The translations under genes were made by a program, and so were the position numbers. Below the pieces are notes generated by a model, which saw only the letters and a program-made list of their open reading frames with translations, searched no databases and was not told the origin of the DNA. From Sphingobacteriaceae bacterium (GTDB lineage: Bacteria; Bacteroidota; Bacteroidia; Sphingobacteriales; Sphingobacteriaceae), in assembly GCA_025450155.1 (NCBI GenBank), contig JANWIB010000077.1, forward strand, positions 1-10,404: 10,404 bases of DNA. The letters run 5' to 3'. Positions 1 through 6,639 of the stretch are shown piece after piece. Each line of letters opens with the position of its first letter. Within the stretch, counting starts at the first letter, position 1.

Positions 1-247
1 ATTAAAACTGGCCGCTAAAGCGTATCGAATTAAGGATGTGGCCATTGCCGGTGGTGTTTCAGCCAATTCAGGTTTGAGAAACATGCTGATTGATCTTGCC
101 GAAAAGAATAACTGGCGGATATTTATTCCTAAATTTGAATATTGCACAGATAATGCCGCCATGATTGCTATTGCCGGATACTATAAATATTTGAAAAAGG
201 ATTTCGTTGGACAGGATATTGCTCCGCTGGCTAGGATGGGGTTTTAA
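1..247 (+). CDS. tsaD: tRNA N6-adenosine threonylcarbamoyltransferase TsaD, C-terminal part (cut by window edge)
   Basis: Partial gene; the reading frame is open from base 2 and ends with TAA at 245-247, so only the last 81 residues are visible. TsaD is the catalytic ASKHA-fold subunit that transfers the threonylcarbamoyl group from TC-AMP to A37 of ANN-decoding tRNAs, working in the cytoplasm with TsaB and TsaE. The visible segment carries the family signature AIAGGVSANSGLR and the late motif CTDNAAMIA, whose Asp is a metal ligand in characterised TsaD/Kae1 proteins; the ending PLARMGF also fits. The N-terminal HxxxH metal site lies outside the window. A GTG at 38 is internal, not the start. 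It converges with the leftward gene at 254 with only 6 nt between stops, leaving no room for a separate terminator. Identification is confident. Confidence 0.93.
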   Translation, partial: LKLAAKAYRIKDVAIAGGVSANSGLRNMLIDLAEKNNWRIFIPKFEYCTDNAAMIAIAGYYKYLKKDFVGQDIAPLARMGF

Positions 248-253
248 CTTTCT

Positions 254-766
254 TTATTCTTTAACGATTCTTTTATTTTTCAAATCCACTATAATTTCAT
301 CTGATAATTTACCTAAATAACTCCATTGTAAACTAACACGATCTGGTTCTTGCTTTTTGAGAGTTCCATTACTGCCGTCTATGTAAAGGCCAATCATTGA
401 TAAATTAACCCATTCTTCTTTTTCTGTAGTTTGTCCTTTTAATAATACCTCATTATTATAATATATATGGCTGGTGAATCCAGCCTGATTGGGTTGCCTG
501 TTAACATATAAAGCTAGGGCATCGAAAATACTATCAGTGCGTACATAAGCTCCTCTTCTTCGATGAATAAAATTAGGAATTGGTTTGTTGCCTATATTGG
601 TTATTTTAAGTGTGGTTAAAAGGCCCTCTTTGTTGAAAACAACATTGCTTTTAAGAGAAATAGAGTCTTTGTTAAAATGAAACCTTTTTTCGAAGTCAAT
701 TTCCTGAGCTTTGCATAAGGCAAATACTAAAAGCGCTTTTAAAACCAGTAGTGATCTTTTAAGCAT
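254..766 (-). CDS. Exported protein of unknown function, 170 aa, downstream of recA
   Basis: I do not recognise this family. The protein begins MLKRSLLVLKALLVFALCKAQ, a positively charged and hydrophobic leader ending in a KAQ|E site typical of signal peptidase I cleavage in Bacteroidota, so it is probably exported to the periplasm or surface. The Cys in the leader is preceded by FAL, which does not make a good lipobox. The mature part (about 150 residues) is rich in predicted beta strands and polar residues, with a patch of three arginines (HRRRGAYVR, about residues 88-96) and no enzymatic motif I can name. The ATG at 764-766 lies 4 nt after the recA stop, so it is likely cotranscribed with recA. 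The link may simply be read-through. The gene looks intact and AT-rich. Confidence 0.72.
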   Translation of the reverse strand: MLKRSLLVLKALLVFALCKAQEIDFEKRFHFNKDSISLKSNVVFNKEGLLTTLKITNIGNKPIPNFIHRRRGAYVRTDSIFDALALYVNRQPNQAGFTSHIYYNNEVLLKGQTTEKEEWVNLSMIGLYIDGSNGTLKKQEPDRVSLQWSYLGKLSDEIIVDLKNKRIVKE

Positions 767-770
767 AATT

Positions 771-1787
771 TTATATGGATTCCCGCTCTTCTAATTTCTC
801 TCCAGTAACTGTTTCTTTAATTTTCACTTCCAATTCATCCATTAAATCCGGATTATCCAAAATGAGCTGTTTCACGGCATCGCGGCCTTGCCCCAATTTG
901 GTATCATTATAACTAAACCAGGAACCTGATTTTTTGATGATGTCGAAGTCAACTCCTAAGTCAATAATTTCACCTGACTTAGAAATTCCTTCACCAAACA
1001 TAATGTCAAACTCGGCAATACGGAATGGCGGGGCGACTTTATTTTTTACAATTTTTACTTTTACACGATTACCCGAAACTTCATCGGTATCTTTAATTTG
1101 TGAAATGCGTCTAACATCAAGCCTTACAGAGGCGTAAAATTTTAGTGCATTACCACCAGTAGTGGTTTCGGGGTTGCCAAACATAACACCAATTTTATCG
1201 CGTAACTGGTTAATGAAAATGCAGCAGCATCCGGTTTTGGAGATGGTTCCGGTTAATTTACGTAATGCTTGTGACATTAATCGGGCTTGCAAGCCCATTT
1301 TAGAATCGCCCATTTCGCCTTCTATTTCTCCTTTAGGCACCAAAGCCGCCACTGAATCTATTACAATAATGTCAATAGCCCCAGATCGAATTAAATTATC
1401 TGCAATCTCTAAAGCCTGTTCACCATTGTCAGGCTGAGAAATCAACAGATTTTCAATATCAACGCCTAACCTTTTGGCATAAAACTTATCAAACGCATGT
1501 TCAGCATCAATAAAAGCCGCTATACCACCCTTCTTTTGCGCTTCGGCAATAGCGTGAATGGCTAAAGTCGTTTTACCGGAGGATTCAGGGCCATAAATTT
1601 CTATAACACGGCCTTTAGGAAGCCCACCAATTCCCAAGGCTATATCTAACCCAATTGATCCTGTAGAGATGGATTCCAGAGGTTCTATGGCTGTATCACC
1701 CAATTTCATCACGGCCCCTTTACCGTATGATTTTTCCAACTTATCCAATGTAAGTTGTAAAGCTTTTAATTTATCAGCGTTGCTCAT
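771..1787 (-). CDS. recA: Recombinase RecA
   Basis: RecA forms ATP-dependent filaments on single-stranded DNA, drives strand exchange in homologous recombination and acts as a co-protease in SOS-type responses where these exist. The 338-aa product is near the usual 340-350 length with a short acidic C-terminal tail. Visible motifs: the N-terminal oligomerisation helix (residues 1-30, ending YGKGAVMKLGD), Walker A GPESSGKTT (66-74), the EHAFD segment (96-100), Walker B IIVIDSVAAL (140-149), the L1 loop around EGEMGDSKMG (156-165), strand CCCIFINQLR (187-196), and L2 with GNPETTTGGNALKFYASVRLD (204-224). Catalytic Glu96 is in place. The CCC in that strand is usual for Bacteroidota. The ATG at 1785-1787 is preceded by an A/T-rich stretch (AAACTAAAAAT) instead of a Shine-Dalgarno. 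It probably heads a two-gene transcript with the exported-protein gene. Confidence 0.98.
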   Translation of the reverse strand: MSNADKLKALQLTLDKLEKSYGKGAVMKLGDTAIEPLESISTGSIGLDIALGIGGLPKGRVIEIYGPESSGKTTLAIHAIAEAQKKGGIAAFIDAEHAFDKFYAKRLGVDIENLLISQPDNGEQALEIADNLIRSGAIDIIVIDSVAALVPKGEIEGEMGDSKMGLQARLMSQALRKLTGTISKTGCCCIFINQLRDKIGVMFGNPETTTGGNALKFYASVRLDVRRISQIKDTDEVSGNRVKVKIVKNKVAPPFRIAEFDIMFGEGISKSGEIIDLGVDFDIIKKSGSWFSYNDTKLGQGRDAVKQLILDNPDLMDELEVKIKETVTGEKLEERESI

Positions 1788-1861
1788 ATTTTTAGTTTAA
1801 TCGAATGCGAAGTTATTTCTTTTTATGTTATTTTGCTAATTTTTTTATCAAAAAAATAATA

Positions 1862-1876
1862 TTCTGTTGAACAGAA
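1862..1876 (-). terminator. Weak A/T-rich hairpin after nth (possible terminator; alternatively a recA-upstream operator)
   Basis: TTCTGTT-G-AACAGAA is a perfect 7+1+7 inverted repeat, 9 nt beyond the nth stop. On the minus strand it is followed by TATTATTTTTTT, as expected of an intrinsic terminator, though the stem is short and A/T-rich. Just beyond lies a second symmetric stretch, seven T, ATC, seven A (1840-1856). The palindrome is also 75-89 nt upstream of the recA start, so an operator role cannot be excluded. Confidence 0.5.
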
Positions 1877-1885
1877 AGTTAAAAA

Positions 1886-2659
1886 TTATTTTTTTAAGAA
1901 TCTATCCTCTTCTTTTACAGCATATTTTTTTAATGCTTGACCAATTTTAATCGCCTTGTTGCTAACTTTTATTTTTTCCTTTTTCTGTACATTGTAAGCA
2001 GGCTCTGTTAACATTTTGCCTTTTTGCTGATACTCATAATATTGACAAAAATGAGTTAGGGGGCAAATTTCGCATTTAGGCCTACGGGCAACACAAATAT
2101 ATCGGCCATGTAAAATTAGCCAATGATGTGCATGTCGAATCATTTTGTTAGGAATGAACTTTACCAATTGTTTTTCGACAGCTAAGGGTGTTTTAGCATT
2201 TTGTACAAGCCCTATACGGTTGGCCACCCGAAAAACGTGCGTGTCTACGGCTAGTGCAGGGGCTTCGTAAACAATAGAAGAAATAACATTGGCTGTTTTT
2301 CTGCCAACCCCCGGCATTTTCTGAAGGTCTTCTATGGCAGCTGGAACTTCTCCATTAAATTGAGAAGTTAAAACCTTAGCCATTCCCACTAAATGGTTTG
2401 CTTTGTTATTGGGGTAACTAACAGATTTAATATATGTAAAAACTTCTTCGGGAGTTGAGGCGGCTAAAATGTAAGGGTCAGGAAAACGTTCAAATAAGGC
2501 CGGCGTGATTTGATTGATTCGCTTATCAGTACACTGTGCCGAAAGAATGACTGCAACTAATAGTTCGTAAGGGGTGGAGTAATTTAATTCTGTTTTTGCA
2601 TCAGGTTGATGCGTTGAAAAGTATTCAATGAAAGCTTTGTACCTATCTTTTCTAAGCAT
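1886..2659 (-). CDS. nth: Endonuclease III (DNA glycosylase / AP lyase)
   Basis: Nth removes oxidised pyrimidines from DNA and cuts the abasic site in base-excision repair. I chose the ATG at 2657-2659 (257 aa); the frame could extend two codons to a TTG, but that TTG is part of a promoter box. Motifs, numbered from this ATG: LSAQCTDKR near 39-47; helix-hairpin-helix LQKMPGVGRKTANV (about 112-125) with catalytic Lys121; AVDTHVFR with catalytic Asp139; and a complete [4Fe-4S] loop with Cys189, 196, 199 and 205 in the C-x6-C-x2-C-x5-C pattern. The E. coli enzyme has 211 residues and ends shortly after the cluster; here a Lys-rich tail of about 52 residues follows (QKGKMLTEP...KKEKIKVSNK...). 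A terminator sits just upstream, so nth should have its own promoter. Confidence 0.96.
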   Translation of the reverse strand: MLRKDRYKAFIEYFSTHQPDAKTELNYSTPYELLVAVILSAQCTDKRINQITPALFERFPDPYILAASTPEEVFTYIKSVSYPNNKANHLVGMAKVLTSQFNGEVPAAIEDLQKMPGVGRKTANVISSIVYEAPALAVDTHVFRVANRIGLVQNAKTPLAVEKQLVKFIPNKMIRHAHHWLILHGRYICVARRPKCEICPLTHFCQYYEYQQKGKMLTEPAYNVQKKEKIKVSNKAIKIGQALKKYAVKEEDRFLKK

Positions 2660-2662
2660 GTA

Positions 2663-2670
2663 CAAAGATA
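2663..2670 (-). promoter_or_regulatory. Bacteroidota -7 box (TATCTTTG) for nth
   Basis: On the minus strand TATCTTTG matches the TAnnTTTG consensus exactly and ends 3 nt before the nth ATG (2657-2659). The upstream sigma/61-aa transcript is terminated at 2691-2731, so a promoter for nth is expected within about 30 bp. The -33 region overlaps the terminator T-run, and I see no good TTG there. Placement implies a leaderless or nearly leaderless mRNA. Confidence 0.55.
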
Positions 2671-2684
2671 ACAGATTGCCCCAT

Positions 2685-2731
2685 TAAAAAATAAGTTGGG
2701 GTTGCGTTTTAAAATGCAACCCCCAACTTAT
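2685..2731 (-). terminator. Strong intrinsic terminator after the sigma factor / 61-aa gene unit
   Basis: The arms ATAAGTTGGGG+TTGC (2691-2705) and GCAA+CCCCCAACTTAT (2716-2731) pair over about 15 bp with a single bulged base; the loop is about 10 nt. On the minus strand the stem is followed by ATTTTTTAATG, giving a T-run. The stop codon of the 61-aa gene (2728-2730) lies inside the first-transcribed arm. The G/C-rich stem and T-run make this the clearest terminator in the window, and it insulates nth from the upstream unit. Confidence 0.88.
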
Positions 2732-2913
2732 AAGGATTTTGAATACTTTAAAATTGCTTCTATAGTTTCAGACTTTGGCTGTTTAACTAATTTCTTAAGT
2801 CTGGGCTGAATGGAAGCATAAAATTGTTCATCATCTCCGCTTAAACTTTCCATAGCGCATTCGTCTTGAATACTGTTTGCGGTTTTAATAACAGGAGTAG
2901 AGGTTTGAGCCAT
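2728..2913 (-). CDS. Small 61-aa protein of unknown function downstream of the ECF sigma factor
   Basis: I do not recognise a domain. I take the ATG at 2911-2913 (61 aa); the two-codon extension would need a TTG. The product begins MAQTSTPVIKTANSIQDEC and has an acidic middle (SGDDEQF), a basic stretch (PRLKKLVKQPKSE) and a C-terminal segment likely to be helical (ETIEAILKYSKSL). There is no signal peptide, membrane segment or metal motif; one Cys is present. It follows the sigma gene in the same direction, separated by 76 nt containing a nested inverted repeat, and ends inside a strong terminator, so both genes probably form one transcript. A role in modulating the sigma factor is possible but rests only on position. 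Coding status is supported by the frame filling the space between sigma gene and terminator. Confidence 0.68.
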   Translation of the reverse strand: MAQTSTPVIKTANSIQDECAMESLSGDDEQFYASIQPRLKKLVKQPKSETIEAILKYSKSL

Positions 2914-2914
2914 A

Positions 2915-2957
2915 AGCAATACATTTAATATTTTCTTTTAAGAAAAACGGTATTGCT
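2915..2957 (-). repeat. Nested inverted repeat in the leader of the 61-aa gene
   Basis: Outer arms AGCAATAC (2915-2922) and GTATTGCT (2950-2957) are exact complements, and they enclose a second repeat, TTTTCTT (2931-2937) / AAGAAAA (2940-2946). On the minus-strand RNA the 3' outer arm ends 1 nt before the ATG at 2911-2913, so folding would cover the usual ribosome-landing region. No T-run follows the inner stem, which argues against a simple terminator. Confidence 0.5.
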
Positions 2958-2989
2958 AATATAATATTTTATGACGATGAAAAAATTTA

Positions 2990-3577
2990 TTAATACTGCT
3001 TTAAGCTCAATTCTTTTTCTATCATCATTTTTCTAAGGTTGTTTAGTGCATAGCGCATTCTGCCCAATGCCGTATTAATGCTTACATTGGTTATTTCTGC
3101 AATTTCTTTAAAGCTCAACTCGCCATAATGGCGCATAATTAACACTTCTTTCTGCTCTGAGGGGAGCAGCTGTACCATTTGTCTCAGGTCTTTATAGGTT
3201 TGTTCACGCACCATGCGGTCTTCCATACTTTCGTCATAGAACTGTAGCACATCAAAGATATCAAATCCATCGCCGTTGGTAATTATGGGCGTTCTCTTGT
3301 CTCTTCTAAAATGATCAATGACTAAATTATGAGCAATACGAAGTACCCACGGCAAGAATTTCCCTTCTTCGTTGTACTTCCCAGCTTTAAGTGTTCTGAT
3401 AACCTTAATAAAAGTATCCTGAAAAATATCTTCAGCCAGATAATTGTCTTTTACCAGTAGATAAATGGATGTATAGATTTTTGCTTTATGCCGCGTTAAC
3501 AGTTCTTCTAAACCTGCCTCCAGACCCGAGGTGTACAGATGTACCAACTCCTGGTCGCTTTTTGCTTGAAGTTTCAT
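2990..3577 (-). CDS. ECF-type RNA polymerase sigma factor (sigma-70 family)
   Basis: This 195-aa protein directs RNA polymerase to a subset of promoters. Region 2 spans about residues 27-93, including the core-binding stretch AEDIFQDTFIKVI (48-60) and the -10 recognition helix LRIAHNLVIDHFRR (79-92). Region 4 spans about 135-185, with LPSEQKEVLIMRHYGELSFKEIA followed by the helix-turn-helix NVSINTALGRMRYAL (164-178). No region 1.1 or 3 is present, as expected for the ECF class. The start ATG (3575-3577) has a clear AGGAG 5 nt upstream, unusual in this window, where most genes lack a Shine-Dalgarno. The gene is followed by the 61-aa gene and not by a recognisable anti-sigma factor; no zinc-binding HxxxCxxC motif or transmembrane protein is nearby. 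The family is certain, the regulon unknown. Confidence 0.93.
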   Translation of the reverse strand: MKLQAKSDQELVHLYTSGLEAGLEELLTRHKAKIYTSIYLLVKDNYLAEDIFQDTFIKVIRTLKAGKYNEEGKFLPWVLRIAHNLVIDHFRRDKRTPIITNGDGFDIFDVLQFYDESMEDRMVREQTYKDLRQMVQLLPSEQKEVLIMRHYGELSFKEIAEITNVSINTALGRMRYALNNLRKMMIEKELSLKQY

Positions 3578-3754
3578 AGGACTCCTACTTTAAATTCCCC
3601 TTTTATGTAATAATTTAAAAGTTAATTAAGTAGAGTTTTTTCGATATGTTTTCTCCTTTTAAGGTGTTTTCGTTAGATTTCTATCCCCAAATAAAGCAAT
3701 TATTTCTTGTAGATGCAAGTGCATTAGAGAAAAACTTATTTCCGATCTAATGTG

Positions 3755-3762
3755 TACTTTTG
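3755..3762 (+). promoter_or_regulatory. Bacteroidota -7 box (TACTTTTG) for the uvrA operon
   Basis: TACTTTTG matches TAnnTTTG exactly and would start transcription near 3766, giving a 5' leader of about 70 nt before the uvrA ATG. The leader contains a short inverted repeat GAAAG-CCG-CTTTC (3776-3788). The -33 element is not clear. The region 3578-3836 lies between divergent genes, and I see no other defined element in it; I found no perfect -7 box for the leftward sigma gene. Confidence 0.5.
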
Positions 3763-3836
3763 TAGGCTTATAGTAGAAAGCCGCTTTCCAATCAACAATC
3801 ATTGATACGAAATGGGTTGAAAAATTGTTTCCTCAA

Positions 3837-6632
3837 ATGGGTAAAGAATCAGCAGAAGATCCGCAGAAATATATTTTAATTAAAGGAGCACGCGTACATA
3901 ATCTCAAAAATATTGATGTTAATATTCCCAAGAATGAACTCGTCGTGATTACGGGAATGTCAGGTTCTGGAAAGTCATCTCTTGCTTTTGATACCTTATA
4001 TGCCGAAGGGCAACGTCGGTATGTAGAGAGCCTTTCTGCTTATGCCAGGCAATTTATGGGGAGAATGAATAAACCCGATGTGGATTATATCAAAGGAATT
4101 GCCCCAGCCATAGCTATTGAGCAAAAAGTAATAACCAGTAATCCCCGCTCAACCGTTGGAACTTCTACAGAAATCTACGATTATATTAAACTTTTGTTCT
4201 CCAGAGTCGGCAAAACGTTTTCCCCAATTTCAGGAAAAGAAGTGAAGCGAGATACCGTTACTGATGTGGTTAACTTTATTGCTAAACTGCCTGTCGATAC
4301 TTCAGTTACCATTTCTTGCCCATTACATCCCCACAATAACCGCACGTTGAAAGAAGAGCTTGCTGTGTTGTTGCAAAAAGGTTTTTTAAGGATTTATCTG
4401 GATGGTAAGTTATTTCGTATCGAAGATATATTAGAAGACGTTTCAGTTGAGAATGAGCAGTTACATAGTGCCAATGAGGTTCGGATTATTGTTGACCGGA
4501 TTACTGTGAACTCAGAAGAAGAAACCTTAAGCCGTATAGCTGATTCTGCACAAATTGCTTTTTTTGAAGGAAAGGGCGATTGCTTTATCGAAGAAAATGA
4601 AAAAAGCCATTTTTTCTGTGATCGTTTTGAATTAGACGGAATGCGTTTTGAAGAGCCATCGCCCAATTTCTTCAGTTTTAATAACCCTTACGGAGCTTGC
4701 AAACGTTGCGAAGGATATGGAAAAGTGATTGGAATTGATGAGGATTTGGTGATACCCGATAAAACCAAATCGGTATACGATGGTGCTATTGCCCCCTGGC
4801 GTGGTGAAAAAATGAGTGAATGGGCGGATGTATTGATAAAAAATGCCTTAAAATTTGATTTTCCTATTCATCGTTCTTATAATCAACTAACTGCTGAACA
4901 GCAACAATTGTTATGGCTTGGAAACCAATACTTTTCGGGGCTTGACGAGTTTTTTAAGCATCTGGAAGAACAAACCTATAAGATTCAGTATCGGGTGATG
5001 TTGTCCAGGTATCGCGGAAAAACCACCTGCCCCGAATGTAAAGGAAGCCGGCTTCGTCAGGATGCTTCCTACGTGAAAATTGCCGAAAAATCAATTACAG
5101 ATATTGTTTTGATGCCTTTAGATAAGGCATTGGATTTTTTCCAGCATTTGGAGTTAACAGAAAATCAACTGAAAATAGGAAAACGGCTGTTGACTGAGAT
5201 AACCAATCGCTTAAAGTTTTTGAATGATGTTGGCTTGGGGTACCTTACTTTAAACCGACTTTCAAACACACTTTCTGGCGGAGAATCGCAACGTATCAAT
5301 CTGGCTACCTCTTTAGGAAGCTCGTTAGTTGGGTCGATCTATGTGTTAGATGAACCAAGTATTGGGCTTCACCCCCGCGATACGCATCGCCTGATAGGAG
5401 TTCTGAAATCGTTGCGGGATGTAGGAAATACAGTGATTGTAGTAGAGCATGAAAAGGAGATTATGCAAGCTGCCGATCATTTAATTGATATTGGCCCCGA
5501 GGCTGGAACGCATGGTGGGAATTTAGTTTTTGCCGGAACGTATACCGAAATTATAAAAGACCAAAATAGTTTAACCGGAAAATATCTTAGTGGAAAAGAA
5601 GCGATTGAAACGCCTCAAAAACGTAGGAAATGGAATGATTTTATTGAGATAAAAGGAGCCCGGGAAAATAATCTGAAAAATGTTGATATAAAGTTTCCAC
5701 TCAATGTTTTTACTTGTGTAACCGGGGTTTCGGGTTCGGGGAAAACCAGTTTAGTGAAGCGTATTCTTCAACCCGCATTACAAAAAGCGATTGGCAATTA
5801 TTCCGGGGAAATAACCGGTGCATATGACAGTATTGAAGGAGATGCCGATAAAATAGAACAGGTAGAGTTAGTAGATCAGAATCCGATCGGGAGATCATCC
5901 CGCTCTAATCCGGTAACTTATGTAAAAGCATGGGATGAAATCCGCAACTTGTATGCCAATCAGCCTGCCGCCAAATCCGCCGGATTGAAACCCGCTGCTT
6001 TTTCCTTTAATGTGGAAGGTGGTCGCTGCGATGTTTGTCAGGGCGAGGGTGAAGTGAAAATTGAAATGCAATTTATGGCCGATATTTATCTACCCTGCGA
6101 ATCTTGTAATGGTCATCGGTTTAAGCAACATGTATTGGACATTACTTATAAAGAAAAAAATGTGTCGGAGATATTGGAAATGACCATTGAAGAGGGCTTG
6201 AAGTTTTTTAAAGACGAACCTAAAATCATCAATAAAATTCAACCCTTAGTAGATGTTGGCTTAGGATATGTTCATTTGGGGCAATCCTCGAATACGTTAT
6301 CTGGTGGGGAAGCACAGCGTATCAAACTGGCATCCTTCTTAATCAAAGGAAATAACAGCAGTAAAACGCTTTTTATTTTTGACGAGCCTACAACGGGTCT
6401 GCATTTTCACGATATTAAAAAACTGCTAAAATCTTTTGATGCCTTACTGAATCAGGGCAATACCATTCTGGTTATAGAACACAATATGGATGTGATAAAA
6501 TGTGCCGATTGGGTAATTGATATTGGTCCCGAAGGTGGAGAAAAAGGTGGAGACGTTGTTTTCGAAGGGATTCCCGAAGATTTAATAAAACAGAAAAATT
6601 CGTATACCGGGCGTTTTTTGCAGCTGAATTAA
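3837..6632 (+). CDS. uvrA: Excinuclease ABC subunit A (UvrA)
   Basis: UvrA is the dimeric ABC-type ATPase that finds bulky DNA lesions and loads UvrB in nucleotide excision repair. I use the ATG at 3837 (931 aa, normal for the family); a TTG four codons earlier is less likely. Numbered from this ATG: Walker A GMSGSGKSS (40-48), signature LSGGESQR (479-486), Walker B YVLDEPSIGLH (502-512); second ATPase half with GVSGSGKTS (630-638), LSGGEAQR (821-828) and FIFDEPTTGLH (846-856). The second zinc module is complete (Cys731, 734, 754, 757; C-x2-C-x19-C-x2-C). In the first, only the later pair (Cys288, 291, GACKRCEG) is kept; the earlier C-x2-C is missing, with one Cys at 261. It is first in a tight unit with the metZ-like gene (7-nt gap). 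Bacteroidota often carry more than one UvrA; which copy this is cannot be told here. Confidence 0.97.
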   Translation: MGKESAEDPQKYILIKGARVHNLKNIDVNIPKNELVVITGMSGSGKSSLAFDTLYAEGQRRYVESLSAYARQFMGRMNKPDVDYIKGIAPAIAIEQKVITSNPRSTVGTSTEIYDYIKLLFSRVGKTFSPISGKEVKRDTVTDVVNFIAKLPVDTSVTISCPLHPHNNRTLKEELAVLLQKGFLRIYLDGKLFRIEDILEDVSVENEQLHSANEVRIIVDRITVNSEEETLSRIADSAQIAFFEGKGDCFIEENEKSHFFCDRFELDGMRFEEPSPNFFSFNNPYGACKRCEGYGKVIGIDEDLVIPDKTKSVYDGAIAPWRGEKMSEWADVLIKNALKFDFPIHRSYNQLTAEQQQLLWLGNQYFSGLDEFFKHLEEQTYKIQYRVMLSRYRGKTTCPECKGSRLRQDASYVKIAEKSITDIVLMPLDKALDFFQHLELTENQLKIGKRLLTEITNRLKFLNDVGLGYLTLNRLSNTLSGGESQRINLATSLGSSLVGSIYVLDEPSIGLHPRDTHRLIGVLKSLRDVGNTVIVVEHEKEIMQAADHLIDIGPEAGTHGGNLVFAGTYTEIIKDQNSLTGKYLSGKEAIETPQKRRKWNDFIEIKGARENNLKNVDIKFPLNVFTCVTGVSGSGKTSLVKRILQPALQKAIGNYSGEITGAYDSIEGDADKIEQVELVDQNPIGRSSRSNPVTYVKAWDEIRNLYANQPAAKSAGLKPAAFSFNVEGGRCDVCQGEGEVKIEMQFMADIYLPCESCNGHRFKQHVLDITYKEKNVSEILEMTIEEGLKFFKDEPKIINKIQPLVDVGLGYVHLGQSSNTLSGGEAQRIKLASFLIKGNNSSKTLFIFDEPTTGLHFHDIKKLLKSFDALLNQGNTILVIEHNMDVIKCADWVIDIGPEGGEKGGDVVFEGIPEDLIKQKNSYTGRFLQLN

Positions 6633-6639
6633 TTGAGAA

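Noticed and set aside
934..1437. Open frames on the plus strand opposite recA (934-1137 and 1162-1437)
   Set aside because: They lie wholly inside recA, show no family motif, and recA is fully convincing on the other strand.
1862..1876. LexA-type SOS box upstream of recA
   Set aside because: Half-site spacing (CTGT-N3-ACAG) does not match known LexA boxes and the T-run favours a terminator; kept only as an alternative.
3825..3836. TTG as the uvrA start, adding four residues
   Set aside because: The ATG at 3837 gives the normal length and the extension has no ribosome site. TTG extensions at nth, the 61-aa gene and the LysE gene were rejected likewise; at nth and LysE the TTG is part of a promoter box.
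4394..4666. Minus-strand frame inside uvrA, and a similar one at 5710-5898
   Set aside because: Antisense shadows of a complete uvrA with low-complexity Ser/Arg-rich translations.
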